From Flavobacterium sp. (GTDB lineage Bacteria; Bacteroidota; Bacteroidia; Flavobacteriales; Flavobacteriaceae), in the NCBI RefSeq assembly GCF_013823965.1, contig NZ_PNNA01000012.1, positions 19,898-83,897 on the forward strand: DNA of 64,000 bases, written 5' to 3'. Below, piece after piece: positions 35,870 to 44,601 of the stretch. Within the stretch, counting starts at the first letter, position 1. Each line of letters starts with the position of its first letter. Made by a program: the position numbers and the translations under genes. Below the pieces are notes generated by a model. It was not told the origin of the DNA. It ran no database searches and saw only the letters and a list, made by a program, of their open reading frames with translations.

Positions 35870-36196
35870 ATGTTTCTTATTGTTACCAAATATTTAATTC
35901 CGAAAGGCTATCGAGGATTGGCCGTATTCCCGTTTGTGTTTGTCAAACAAGCATTGGATAAAAAAAATGAAGTTTTTGTCAATCACGAACGAATTCACTT
36001 GCGCCAACAATTGGAATTATTGGTAGTTCCTTTTTTCTTATGGTATTTTCTGGAGTTTTTGGTACGCTTAATCCAATATAAAGAAATGGATTTGGCATAT
36101 CGAAATATAAGTTTTGAGCGAGAGGCTTACGCCAATGAAAAAGATATTGAATATTTAAACAATAGATTTTTATGGAGGTTTCTTAAATATGTTTAA
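35870..36196 (+). CDS. Small membrane protein with HExxH metallopeptidase-like motif
   Basis: 108 residues. NHERIHLRQQLEL (about residues 42-54) contains HExxH, followed by a transmembrane helix (LLVVPFFLWYFLEFLVRLI) and a downstream SFEREAYANEKD, in which a Glu could be the third zinc ligand, as in gluzincins. The N-terminal segment YLIPKGYRGLAVFPFVFV is also hydrophobic. This resembles a minimal version of membrane metallopeptidases of the BlaR1/M56 type, but the protein is very short and activity is not proven. It diverges from the Cys-rich small protein, sharing a ~28-base intergenic space. Confidence 0.6.
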   Translation: MFLIVTKYLIPKGYRGLAVFPFVFVKQALDKKNEVFVNHERIHLRQQLELLVVPFFLWYFLEFLVRLIQYKEMDLAYRNISFEREAYANEKDIEYLNNRFLWRFLKYV

Positions 36197-36228
36197 TAAA
36201 TAAAAGGAATACTATTAAACTTATAAAA

Positions 36229-36261
36229 TTGTTAAAATGTGTATTTGGTCGTTTATTTTTG
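36229..36261 (+). promoter_or_regulatory. Candidate promoter of the T9SS cargo gene
   Basis: A TTG at 36229-36231 is followed after 22 bases by TATTTTTG at 36254-36261, matching the Bacteroidota promoter pattern. It would give a leader of about 118 bases before the ATG at 36385. Confidence 0.4.
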
Positions 36262-36302
36262 CTTTTAATGGATTTTTTATTGATAAAAAAGAGTACCTTT
36301 AA

Positions 36303-36323
36303 TGCATTATTTTAAATAATGCA
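36303..36323 (+). promoter_or_regulatory. Perfect inverted repeat in the leader of the T9SS cargo gene
   Basis: TGCATTATTT and AAATAATGCA form a 10-bp perfect repeat around a single T. It lies downstream of the candidate promoter and 62 bases before the start codon, so it may be an operator or an mRNA hairpin. There is no T run, so it is not a terminator. Confidence 0.4.
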
Positions 36324-36384
36324 ACTGAGGCTGGGTTGTTTAAATGGACAAAAAAAGGATGGAGATACTTTAATCCATTGAATT

Positions 36385-38151
36385 ATGAACTCAAAAATAC
36401 TAAATATAACGTTGTTGCTTGTTGTTGGATTCTTGTTTCAGGGTCAAGGATATTCACAGGACATGTATGTTAAAGACAATACTTTTATCTATGTAAGTAA
36501 TCAATCTGTTTATGTAAAAAATGCTCTTGAGTTAAACGCAATTTCCAGTATTTTTTATTTAAGAAACGAGGGACAGCTATTGCAAGGTACTACTGGATCC
36601 GGAGCGAATAAAGGAGTAGGTAGCTTGTCCGTTTTTCAGGAAGGAACCGTTAATAATTATCAATTCAATTACTGGTGTTCTCCTGTGGGGAATGTATCTT
36701 CGCCAACATCGGTGAATAATCCTTTTGGAATTATGCAATTGGGAAGGCCAATATCACTGACTGCAACAACAGCGGCAACTGCATCGATGACTTATGATGG
36801 AACCTCTTCTCCATTATCAATTGCCTCATTTTGGGTAAATAAGTTTCAGGTGAATTTGTCTTTATATTCTGATTGGGTTTCTGTGGGTTCTGCTTCTACC
36901 ATAAATCCAGGTGAAGGTTTTACAATGAAAGGCTCTTCAGGTACTGATGCCACAACAGTGGGTGGTGTGCAAAATAATTCAGACGGAAAACACCAACGCT
37001 ACGACTTTAGGGGCAAACCCAATGACGGAACCATAAGCATTCCTGTTTTAGCTGGTGAATGGACATTGACCGGAAATCCTTATCCATCGGCTATTGATTT
37101 ACAGGCATTTTTAATTGCGGAACTAAATTGCACGGGTACTGCTTATTTCTGGGAGCAAGATAAAATGGTAAATTCACATTACCTGGCAGATTATAAAGGA
37201 GGTTATGGAGCTTATTCATCGGCAAATATATATGTTCCGGCTCCATTTTATTCATATGACGGAGAAGGAAATCAAATATCTGGAACTGATGTTCGTTATG
37301 GCGGAGATTACAAAAGAAAATATGCTCCCGTTGGTCAAGGCTTCATGGTTGAAGGACTCGTGAACGGGAATGTCCAAATGAAAAATAGTTACAGAAAATT
37401 TGTAAAAGAAAACACGGCAAATAATTCAGAGTTTGCAAGAATTAAAAATGGTAAAACCGCAGCAGCCACTACAGTCGATTTGCCACAAATCCGTTTCAAT
37501 ATCTTATTGAACAATGGACCGGTTAGTCCAATGGTTTTGGCATTTGACCCCACATCCACAGACGGTGTCGATCGCGCAGATTCATCGTCGCCAAATGAAA
37601 GCCCGGCAAACAGTTACTTTGTGATTGATGGTAACGAATATATTATTGAGGTGATGCCTTTTGATATTGACAAAAAAATCCCCATTGGTTTTAGAAATAA
37701 TGCCGAAGTCAATTATAAAATCACGGTCAATGAAATGATAAACCTTCCAGAAGTCACCAATGTGTATTTGCACGACAAAACAACGGATTTGTATCACGAC
37801 ATAAAAAACAGTTTATATGATGTGACATTGCCTGCCGGGACTTACAATACACGTTATGAAATTACCTTCAAAAATGGTGCTTTGGGAGTTGGAGATACTG
37901 AAAATCAAGGATTTTTAATACAACAAGACAATGTAAACAAAAAAATCATAATCAAGAATCCATCACAAATCGAATTGGCGAATTGTAGTTTATATGATGT
38001 GGTGGGAAAATTAGTTTTTAATAAAGACAAATTGGGCACTCAAACCACATATACATTTTCCACAAATGATTTGAGCAACGGAATTTACATCGTGAAATTA
38101 ACCACAAATGACAAAACAGAAAAAGGCCAAAAAATAATCGTCAAGAACTAG
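36385..38151 (+). CDS. Secreted T9SS cargo protein of unknown function
   Basis: 588 residues with a signal peptide (GFLFQGQGYSQD). The N-terminal region has strands such as YVKDNTFIYVSNQSVYVKN; the middle contains GEWTLTGNPYPSAIDLQAFL and GGDYKRKYAPVGQGFMVEG, a pattern found in long Bacteroidota surface proteins. The last ~75 residues are a type A sorting domain (NCSLYDVVGKLVF, LSNGIYIVKLTTND, KGQKIIVKN). It should be exported by the type IX system. No enzymatic motif was seen; adhesion or surface-layer function is a guess. Confidence 0.85.
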   Translation: MNSKILNITLLLVVGFLFQGQGYSQDMYVKDNTFIYVSNQSVYVKNALELNAISSIFYLRNEGQLLQGTTGSGANKGVGSLSVFQEGTVNNYQFNYWCSPVGNVSSPTSVNNPFGIMQLGRPISLTATTAATASMTYDGTSSPLSIASFWVNKFQVNLSLYSDWVSVGSASTINPGEGFTMKGSSGTDATTVGGVQNNSDGKHQRYDFRGKPNDGTISIPVLAGEWTLTGNPYPSAIDLQAFLIAELNCTGTAYFWEQDKMVNSHYLADYKGGYGAYSSANIYVPAPFYSYDGEGNQISGTDVRYGGDYKRKYAPVGQGFMVEGLVNGNVQMKNSYRKFVKENTANNSEFARIKNGKTAAATTVDLPQIRFNILLNNGPVSPMVLAFDPTSTDGVDRADSSSPNESPANSYFVIDGNEYIIEVMPFDIDKKIPIGFRNNAEVNYKITVNEMINLPEVTNVYLHDKTTDLYHDIKNSLYDVTLPAGTYNTRYEITFKNGALGVGDTENQGFLIQQDNVNKKIIIKNPSQIELANCSLYDVVGKLVFNKDKLGTQTTYTFSTNDLSNGIYIVKLTTNDKTEKGQKIIVKN

Positions 38152-38234
38152 CCCTGACAACCTTTAATATCCTAAATGGTATTTGCAACTTTACCGCAAC
38201 AAACCCCAACAAATAATTCAATCATTTTGTGTCG

Positions 38235-38242
38235 TATATTTG
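38235..38242 (+). promoter_or_regulatory. -7 element before the PLP enzyme gene
   Basis: TATATTTG at 38235-38242 matches TAnnTTTG and lies 18 bases before the TTG at 38261. It argues that translation starts at that TTG and not further upstream. Confidence 0.5.
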
Positions 38243-38260
38243 TACCAAATTCTATTTGTT

Positions 38261-39166
38261 TTGCAAGAAATACCAACTCAAAAAATACAATTATCTACAA
38301 ATAAAGTCTCCGTTTTCATAAGAAGGGAAGACCTCATACATCCTTTTATCTCCGGAAACAAGTTTCGAAAGCTAAAATACAATTTGCAACAAGCAAAATC
38401 CGAAAACCAGGAAACACTGCTCACTTTTGGCGGAGCATTCTCAAACCATATTGCAGCCACCGCTTTTGCAGGAAAAGAATATGGATTCAAAACCATCGGA
38501 ATCATTCGTGGAGATGAGTTGAGAGACAAAATCTCGGAGAATCCAACCTTGCAATTTGCACAGGAATGTGGAATGCAATTCAAATTTATCACTCGAGAAG
38601 CCTATCGTCACAAAACCGAAGCCCATATTTTAGACAATCTAAAACACGAATTTGGAAGTTTTTATCTTGTTCCCGAAGGTGGAACCAATGAATTCGCCGT
38701 AAAAGGTTGCGAAGAAATTCTAACCAAAGAAGATGTCCAATTCGATTTTGTTTGTTGTGCCGTTGGCACAGGAGGAACAATTTCGGGAATAATAAACAGC
38801 ATATTGCCGCATCAAAAAGTTTTAGGATTTCCAGCATTGAAAGGAGACTTTTTAAAAGAAGATATTCGTAAATTTGCCCAAAAGGATAATTGGGAAATAA
38901 TCACCAAGTATCATTTTGGAGGTTACGGCAAAGTGAATTCGGAATTGATTACTTTTATCAACCAGTTTTATGCAGAAAACAAGATTCCTTTGGATTCTAT
39001 TTATACGGCCAAGATGGTTTTTGGCGTTATGGATTTAATTAACAAGAATTATTTTCCAGAGCATTCAAAGATTTTGCTCATTCACACAGGCGGAATTCAA
39101 GGAAATGCAGGAATGAATTTGAAACTAAAAGCAAAAAAATTACCATTAATAGATTGCAATGACTAA
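38261..39166 (+). CDS. ACC deaminase/D-cysteine desulfhydrase family PLP enzyme
   Basis: 301 residues from a TTG at 38261, chosen because a -7 element lies just upstream and homologous N-termini begin near QEIPTQKI. The PLP lysine is K34 in SGNKFRKLKYNL; GGAFSNHIAATA and AVGTGGTISGI (phosphate cradle) follow, and FLLIHTGG-like ILLIHTGGIQG closes the fold. Members deaminate 1-aminocyclopropane-1-carboxylate or desulfurate D-cysteine, producing ammonia and keto acids. The specific substrate cannot be told from sequence. The stop codon overlaps the next start by 8 bases. Confidence 0.88.
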   Translation: MQEIPTQKIQLSTNKVSVFIRREDLIHPFISGNKFRKLKYNLQQAKSENQETLLTFGGAFSNHIAATAFAGKEYGFKTIGIIRGDELRDKISENPTLQFAQECGMQFKFITREAYRHKTEAHILDNLKHEFGSFYLVPEGGTNEFAVKGCEEILTKEDVQFDFVCCAVGTGGTISGIINSILPHQKVLGFPALKGDFLKEDIRKFAQKDNWEIITKYHFGGYGKVNSELITFINQFYAENKIPLDSIYTAKMVFGVMDLINKNYFPEHSKILLIHTGGIQGNAGMNLKLKAKKLPLIDCND

Positions 39167-40019
39167 AATAAATGCCCTCTTAATATTAGTACTGCTTTTC
39201 GTAAGTTGCAATACGAACAAGTCAGTGATTCAAACCACCAAGAAAGGTTCAAAATCCAATACTTCATTGACAAGAACAGCAAAGAAAGAATCTGTTGACC
39301 ATAAATCCACTACAAAACCAAGGCAAAATTACAATCAAAATACGGAAATCCTCGAAGCTACAACTCGGGTGAAAGTGACCAACGAAATGGTCTTGGCCTA
39401 TATCGAAAATTACAAAGGAGTAGCACAAGCAAATATGGAAAAATATGGAATTCCGGCGAGCATAATTTTGGGACAGGCAATCCTGGAATCCGGTTCCGGA
39501 ACGGGAGCATTAAGTGTCCAGGCCAATAATCATTTTGGTATAAAATGCCATAAAGATTGGTTGGGACAAACCATAAAATATGACGATGATGCCGTCGATG
39601 AATGTTTCAGAAAATATTACAATGCTTCCGATTCATTTCGAGATCACGCTCTTTTTTTAACCAGCAAATCCCGATACGCGTCACTATTTGAATTAGACAA
39701 AACAGATTACAAGGCTTGGGCCAAAGGATTAAAAGCTGCGGGATATGCCACGGACGCACAATATCCAGCCAAGTTAATTGGTTTAATCGAGCGATATCAA
39801 TTGTATAAATATGATATTGGCGGCAAAGGCAAAATACAGGAAACAGAAATCAAAAGCGTGGAAATCCCCATGGAAAAGCAACGATATGTCGTTGTAAAAG
39901 GAGACACTTTATACTCTATTTCCAAAAAATATAATATTCCCATCGAAGAATTAAAAAGACAAAACAATCTTTTTGAAAACGCCATTTCGATAGGGCAATC
40001 AATACTAATAGAAAAATAA
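39159..40019 (+). CDS. LysM glucosaminidase lipoprotein (cell wall hydrolase)
   Basis: 286-residue lipoprotein (FVSC, C17). A low-complexity basic linker precedes a GH73-type glucosaminidase domain (~75-215): [30 protein letters not shown], with the catalytic Glu in QAILESG, then [12 protein letters not shown] and [20 protein letters not shown]-terminal LysM repeat ([20 protein letters not shown]) binds peptidoglycan. It should cut glycan strands at N-acetylglucosamine in the cell wall. It overlaps the previous gene and lies 5 bases before hemL, so the three are probably one operon. Confidence 0.92.
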   Translation: MTKINALLILVLLFVSCNTNKSVIQTTKKGSKSNTSLTRTAKKESVDHKSTTKPRQNYNQNTEILEATTRVKVTNEMVLAYIENYKGVAQANMEKYGIPASIILGQAILESGSGTGALSVQANNHFGIKCHKDWLGQTIKYDDDAVDECFRKYYNASDSFRDHALFLTSKSRYASLFELDKTDYKAWAKGLKAAGYATDAQYPAKLIGLIERYQLYKYDIGGKGKIQETEIKSVEIPMEKQRYVVVKGDTLYSISKKYNIPIEELKRQNNLFENAISIGQSILIEK

Positions 40020-40024
40020 AAAAT

Positions 40025-41311
40025 ATGTTGTATCAAAGAAGCAGCCAGCTTTTTGCTGAAGCGGAAAAAGTAATTCCAGGAGGCGTAAATTCTCCAGTTC
40101 GTGCCTTCAAGGCAGTTGGAGGAACGCCAATTTTTGTCAAAAGTGCCAAAGGGGCTTATTTATTTGACGAGGACGGGAACAAATTAATAGATTACATCAA
40201 TTCTTGGGGGCCAATGATTTTGGGACACGCATTTCAACCCGTCGTGGATGCCGTGACAGAGAAAGCTAAATCGGGAACTTCTTTCGGAATGCCAACCGAA
40301 CTGGAAACTCAAATTGCCGCCTTGGCAGTTTCCATGGTTCCAAATATTGATAAAATCAGGTTTGTCAATTCAGGAACCGAAGCTTGCATGAGCGCGATTC
40401 GTTTGGCTCGTGGATTTACCAAAAAAGACAAAATAATCAAGTTTGCAGGTTGCTACCACGGACATTCCGATTCATTTTTGATACAAGCCGGAAGCGGTGC
40501 CATTACTTTTGGTTCTCCAAATAGTCCTGGCGTAACTGCAGGAACGGCAAAAGATACTTTGTTGGCAAAATACAATGATTTAGAAAATGTGACCACATTA
40601 ATCGAAGCCAACAAAAACGAAATTGCCGCCATAATCGTGGAGCCAGTTGCGGGAAACATGGGTTGTATTCCACCTAATAAAGGGTTTCTTGAAGGCTTGC
40701 GCCAATTGTGTTCAGACAATGGAATCCTTTTGATTTTTGATGAGGTAATGACGGGATTCCGGCTTGCCAGAGGCGGAGTTCAAGAATTATTCAACATCAA
40801 TGCCGATATTGTCTGCTTTGGAAAAGTAATTGGTGGAGGTTTGCCCGTGGGTGCTTTTGCTGCCAGAAACGAAATTATGAATTATTTGGCACCATTGGGG
40901 CCGGTGTATCAAGCAGGAACTTTGTCGGGAAATCCGTTGGCCATGGCAGCAGGTTTGGCCATGTTGCAAGCCTTGGACAAGGATCGCGAAATTTTCAAAA
41001 GATTGGAAGAAAAAACAGCTTATTTGGCAGCTGGAATCGACAAAGTTTTAAAAGCAAACCAAGTGGATTTTACCCTCAATAGAGTGGGGTCCATGATTTC
41101 TGTTCATTTTGATGCCGCTCCCGTATTCGATTTTCAAACTGCCGCAAAAGGAGACAACGAAACCTTCAAAAAATTCTTCCACGGATTGTTGAAAGAAGGA
41201 ATTTATATTGCGCCATCGGCTTATGAAACTTGGTTTATCACGGACGCCCTTTCTTATGAAGACCTGGATTTTACCATTCAAGCCATTGATAAAGTTTCAA
41301 AAACATTTTAA
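40025..41311 (+). CDS. hemL: Glutamate-1-semialdehyde 2,1-aminomutase
   Basis: 428 residues, normal length. It converts glutamate-1-semialdehyde to 5-aminolevulinate, the first dedicated step of haem synthesis by the C5 pathway. Class III aminotransferase motifs are clear: [57 protein letters not shown] and the PLP lysine K267 in [15 protein letters not shown], then [16 protein letters not shown]. The haem pathway is relevant to the nos and nor genes downstream, but the gene is in an operon with the cell-wall hydrolase and not with them. Confidence 0.97.
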   Translation: MLYQRSSQLFAEAEKVIPGGVNSPVRAFKAVGGTPIFVKSAKGAYLFDEDGNKLIDYINSWGPMILGHAFQPVVDAVTEKAKSGTSFGMPTELETQIAALAVSMVPNIDKIRFVNSGTEACMSAIRLARGFTKKDKIIKFAGCYHGHSDSFLIQAGSGAITFGSPNSPGVTAGTAKDTLLAKYNDLENVTTLIEANKNEIAAIIVEPVAGNMGCIPPNKGFLEGLRQLCSDNGILLIFDEVMTGFRLARGGVQELFNINADIVCFGKVIGGGLPVGAFAARNEIMNYLAPLGPVYQAGTLSGNPLAMAAGLAMLQALDKDREIFKRLEEKTAYLAAGIDKVLKANQVDFTLNRVGSMISVHFDAAPVFDFQTAAKGDNETFKKFFHGLLKEGIYIAPSAYETWFITDALSYEDLDFTIQAIDKVSKTF

Positions 41312-41320
41312 TATTGGACA

Positions 41321-41353
41321 AAAAAAACTTCCGGGAACCACACCGGAAGTTTT
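41321..41353 (-). terminator. Terminator for the Spy-like gene (and possibly hemL)
   Basis: AAACTTCCGG at 41325-41334 pairs with CCGGAAGTTT at 41343-41352 across an 8-base loop. On the minus strand the stem is followed by a T run of seven, so it acts for the gene at 41387; on the plus strand there is no long T run. Confidence 0.75.
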
Positions 41354-41386
41354 ACTAACCAACCTATTTAACTAACTATTATTTTT

Positions 41387-41851
41387 TTAACCCTTTTTTT
41401 GTTGTTTTTCTGGATGCCCGCCTTGATGATTTTCTTGACGATTTTCCATACGGTTTCCTTTATGCTCTTCTTTTAAAGCTGTCCATTTTTCAAATTGTTT
41501 TTCAGTAAGAATTTTTTGCATTCTTTTTTTTGTGGCAATTTGTTCGTCAAGCATTTTGCTTTGCATGGCAAAACGCTCTTCGCTAGTAGGTTTTGTGCCT
41601 TTTTCCTTCATTGCTTTCATTGCCGTTCTATGAGCCTCCATTTTGGTATTCTTGTCAGTAATAAAGGCTTTTATTTCTTTTTGTTGCGATTCATTCAAGT
41701 CCAATTCCAGAGTAAGTTTTTTTACTTGTAGTTCACTTCTTTGTTCTGGAGTAAATTGTTCCATCCCATTTCTTTGATGTCTATTGTTTCTTGGTTGTGC
41801 CATTATGGTTATCCCAGCCATAAGGAAAGTCATTAAAATTATTTTTTTCAT
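41387..41851 (-). CDS. Periplasmic Spy/DUF4890-like protein
   Basis: 154 residues with a signal peptide (AGITIMAQ). The mature protein is highly charged and helical with FTPEQRSELQVKKLTLELDLNESQ and KILTEKQFEKW, the LTxxQ-type pattern of Spy/CpxP and DUF4890 proteins. A His/Gln/Gly-rich tail (ENHQGGHPEKQQ) could bind metal. Spy-type proteins act as periplasmic chaperones in envelope stress; this function here is inferred. It faces the nos promoter region divergently. Confidence 0.75.
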   Translation of the reverse strand: MKKIILMTFLMAGITIMAQPRNNRHQRNGMEQFTPEQRSELQVKKLTLELDLNESQQKEIKAFITDKNTKMEAHRTAMKAMKEKGTKPTSEERFAMQSKMLDEQIATKKRMQKILTEKQFEKWTALKEEHKGNRMENRQENHQGGHPEKQQKKG

Positions 41852-41978
41852 TATGTTATGTTTTTTAAGTTATAATGATAAGACGCAGAAGAAAGTTAAA
41901 GGTTTAATGATTAACAAAAAATTATGCTTTTTGCCTTGAAATCAAGTGTTTAATTATTGAAAATATTTTTTTTCAAGT

Positions 41979-42022
41979 ATGATTGCAATCATAATAAATC
42001 GGTTAAAGTATTGCCAAATTTG
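41979..42022 (+). promoter_or_regulatory. nos promoter with Crp/Fnr-type operator
   Basis: ATGATTGCAATCAT at 41979-41992 is a perfect palindrome (16 bp with flanking T/A) of the Fnr/DNR kind. TTTG of the -7 element (CAAATTTG, 42015-42022) ends 36.5 bases after the palindrome centre. That places the operator near -41, the class II activator position. The first gene starts at 42049. The same motif and spacing occur at 50120, 54554 and 60647. Confidence 0.8.
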
Positions 42023-42048
42023 TACAAGAAATTTAAAACCTAACTTTT

Positions 42049-42531
42049 ATGTACAAATTATCATTATTTATTGTTGCACTAATTATGTTTACTTCTTGTG
42101 GTAAGAAAGAAAACGCAACCGAGGACTTTTCGACTGGAGCAAGTCCAGAAGCGACTACTGAAACTGCGGCAGATCCGTCTACGTATGATCCAAATAGAGG
42201 TTTGGGAAAATATAGTTCTGTAGATTTAGGCGACAAACTCGATGTGGCCATGGCTGCCGAAGGCGAAAAAATCCAATCCGTTAAATGTTCGGCTTGTCAT
42301 AAATTGACAGACGAAAAATTAGTTGGTCCAGGTTGGAAAGGAGTTACGGAACGTAACAAACCCGAATGGATTATGAACTTCATCACTAATCCAGACCCGA
42401 TGATTGACAAGGATCCTAAACTTCAAGCCCAACTGGAACTTTGTTTGTTGCGTATGCCTAATCAATCACTTACTGATGTAGACGCAAGAAATGTTCTAGA
42501 GTTTATGCGCAAGAATGACGGTGTCAAATAG
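42049..42531 (+). CDS. Monohaem cytochrome c lipoprotein of the nos operon
   Basis: 160-residue lipoprotein (FTSC, C17) with one haem-binding site, CSACH (C80, C83, H84), and the distal Met ligand probably M136 in LLRMPNQS. The c-type fold ends with DARNVLEFMRKN. It precedes nosZ by 32 bases and is probably the electron donor to NosZ or a link to the quinol pool in the periplasm; cytochromes of this kind are common next to clade II nosZ in Bacteroidota. Transcription starts from the Crp/Fnr-controlled promoter just upstream. Confidence 0.9.
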   Translation: MYKLSLFIVALIMFTSCGKKENATEDFSTGASPEATTETAADPSTYDPNRGLGKYSSVDLGDKLDVAMAAEGEKIQSVKCSACHKLTDEKLVGPGWKGVTERNKPEWIMNFITNPDPMIDKDPKLQAQLELCLLRMPNQSLTDVDARNVLEFMRKNDGVK

Positions 42532-42563
42532 CAATAAGAAAACCAATTAATAACCAGTATATT

Positions 42564-44540
42564 ATGAAAAATAAATTTTTAAAAGCGACTCTAGCCGTTG
42601 CATTGGTGGCTGCCTTGTTTTCTTCTTGTAAGCCCAAAAATTCAGGAGATGTCGTGAGTGGAGATGCTGCGCAAAAAGCATATGTGGCTCCCGGAAAATA
42701 TGACGAATTTTACAATTTTGTTTCGGGTGGTTTTAGCGGTCAAGTAAGTGTTTACGGATTGCCAAGCGGAAGATTGTTAAGAGTGGTTCCTGTTTTTTCG
42801 GTAGATCCCCAAAGCGGTTATGGCTACAGCGAAGAAACGAAACCTATGTTGAACACATCGCACGGTTTTGTGCCTTGGGATGATCAACACCACGTTGAAA
42901 TGTCTCAAACTAATGGCGAAGTTGATGGACGTTGGCTTTTTGCCAATGCCAATAATACGCCAAGAATTGCGCGTCTGGATTTGAAAACATTCAAAACTAC
43001 CGAGATTATCGAGTTGCCCAACAGCGCCGGAAATCACTCTTCGCCTTTTATTACCGAAAACACGGAGTATGTAGTTGCTGGAACACGTTTTAGCGTTCCG
43101 CCAGATAATGCTAATGGTGATGTGCCAATCAATACCTACAAGAAAAACTTCAAAGGATATTTAAGTTTTGTAAAAGTAGGCAAAGAGGGTCAAATGGATC
43201 TTTCTTTCCAAATTGAAGCTCCAGGTGTAAACTTTGATTTAAGTCACGCCGGTAAAGGCAAATCTCACGGTTGGTTCTTCTTCTCTTGTTACAATACCGA
43301 GCAAGCGAACACATTACTTGAAGTAAATGCTTCCCAAAAAGATAAAGATTTTATCATGGCGGTAAACTGGAAAAAAGCAGAAGAATACATCAAAGCGGGT
43401 AAAGGGAAAAAAGTGCCTGCAAAATATGCACATAATACTTGGGACGAGAAAACCCAAACTGCCAAATCTGAAATGAAATCGGAAGTATTGGTTTTAAGCG
43501 CCAAAGAATTGAAAGACATTTGCTATATGATTCCTTGTCCAAAATCGCCTCACGGTTGTGACGTGGATCCAACGGGAGAATACATTGTAGGAAGTGGAAA
43601 ATTAGCGGCCTTGATTCCTGTTTTCAGTTTCGACAAATTGCAAAACGCCATCAAAAACAAACAATTTGACGGAGATTATGACGGTATTCCAGTGGTGAAA
43701 TATGAAGCAGCTTTGCATGGCGAAGTTCAAAAACCAGGTCTTGGACCATTGCACACCGAATTTGACGGAAAAGGAAATGCGTATACCACTTTCTTCGTTT
43801 CTTCTGAAGTGGTGAAATGGGACATCAAATCATTGAAAGTATTGGATAGAGTTCCAACGTATTATTCTGTGGGTCACTTGTGTATTCCTGGTGGAGACAG
43901 CAAAAAACCATTCGGAAAATACTTGATTGCTTACAATAAAATTACCAAAGACAGATACTTGCCTACCGGACCAGAATTGGCCCAAAGTGCGCAGATATTT
44001 GACATTAGCGGCGACAAAATGCAGTTGATTTTGGATTTCCCAACCATTGGAGAACCACATTACGCACAAGCAGCTCCAGCTGATTTGATCAGAAACAACG
44101 GCCAGTTGAAATTCTACAAAATAGAAGACAATCACCATCCATTTGTGACCAAAGGAGAAAAAGAAGCAAAAGTGGTTCGAGAAGGAAATAAAGTACATGT
44201 TTACATGACTTCCATTCGTTCCCACTTCGCATCGGACAACATCGAAGGAATAAGGGTAGGTGATGAGGTTTATTTCCATGTAACCAACTTGGAGCAAGAC
44301 TGGGATGTTCCTCACGGATTTGCCATAAAAGGAGCAGATAATGCCGAGTTATTGATAATGCCTGGGGAAACCACCACATTGAAATGGGTTCCTAAAAAAG
44401 TGGGTATCTTCCCATTCTATTGCACCGATTTCTGTAGTGCTTTGCACCAAGAAATGCAAGGATACGTAAGAGTATCTCCAGCAGGAAGCAATGTACCGTT
44501 GACTTTTAGCGTAGGTACAAACCTTCCAGCCACTAAATAA
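42564..44540 (+). CDS. nosZ: Nitrous-oxide reductase, clade II (Sec-dependent)
   Basis: 658 residues. It reduces N2O to N2 in the periplasm with copper centres CuA and CuZ. The N-terminus is a Sec/lipoprotein-like signal (LFSSC, C22) with no twin arginine, the mark of clade II. The beta-propeller part holds the His ligands of CuZ, for example DDQHHVE, DLSHAGKGKSHG, SPHGCDV and GPLHTEFDG. The C-terminal cupredoxin has the CuA motif CTDFCSALHQEM (C620, C624, H628, M631). A hydrophilic block of normal length separates them. It follows the cytochrome gene and is followed by a strong hairpin before the NosL fusion. Confidence 0.98.
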   Translation: MKNKFLKATLAVALVAALFSSCKPKNSGDVVSGDAAQKAYVAPGKYDEFYNFVSGGFSGQVSVYGLPSGRLLRVVPVFSVDPQSGYGYSEETKPMLNTSHGFVPWDDQHHVEMSQTNGEVDGRWLFANANNTPRIARLDLKTFKTTEIIELPNSAGNHSSPFITENTEYVVAGTRFSVPPDNANGDVPINTYKKNFKGYLSFVKVGKEGQMDLSFQIEAPGVNFDLSHAGKGKSHGWFFFSCYNTEQANTLLEVNASQKDKDFIMAVNWKKAEEYIKAGKGKKVPAKYAHNTWDEKTQTAKSEMKSEVLVLSAKELKDICYMIPCPKSPHGCDVDPTGEYIVGSGKLAALIPVFSFDKLQNAIKNKQFDGDYDGIPVVKYEAALHGEVQKPGLGPLHTEFDGKGNAYTTFFVSSEVVKWDIKSLKVLDRVPTYYSVGHLCIPGGDSKKPFGKYLIAYNKITKDRYLPTGPELAQSAQIFDISGDKMQLILDFPTIGEPHYAQAAPADLIRNNGQLKFYKIEDNHHPFVTKGEKEAKVVREGNKVHVYMTSIRSHFASDNIEGIRVGDEVYFHVTNLEQDWDVPHGFAIKGADNAELLIMPGETTTLKWVPKKVGIFPFYCTDFCSALHQEMQGYVRVSPAGSNVPLTFSVGTNLPATK

Positions 44541-44556
44541 ATAATTTCTTTAATAT

Positions 44557-44589
44557 AAAGGGAACAAAGTCTCTTTGTTCCCTTTTTTT
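44557..44589 (+). terminator. Strong hairpin between nosZ and the NosL-fusion gene
   Basis: AAAGGGAACAAAG at 44557-44569 pairs with CTTTGTTCCCTTT at 44573-44585 across a 3-base loop and continues into a T run. The structure is a good Rho-independent terminator inside the nos cluster. It would reduce expression of the downstream accessory genes relative to nosZ, since no other promoter was recognised. Confidence 0.85.
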
Positions 44590-44601
44590 ATACCAATAGT
44601 T

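Noticed and set aside
38183..38260. Longer N-terminus of the PLP enzyme from an upstream TTG
   Set aside because: The -7 element at 38235 lies within this extension, and the extra residues do not look like the family's N-terminus.
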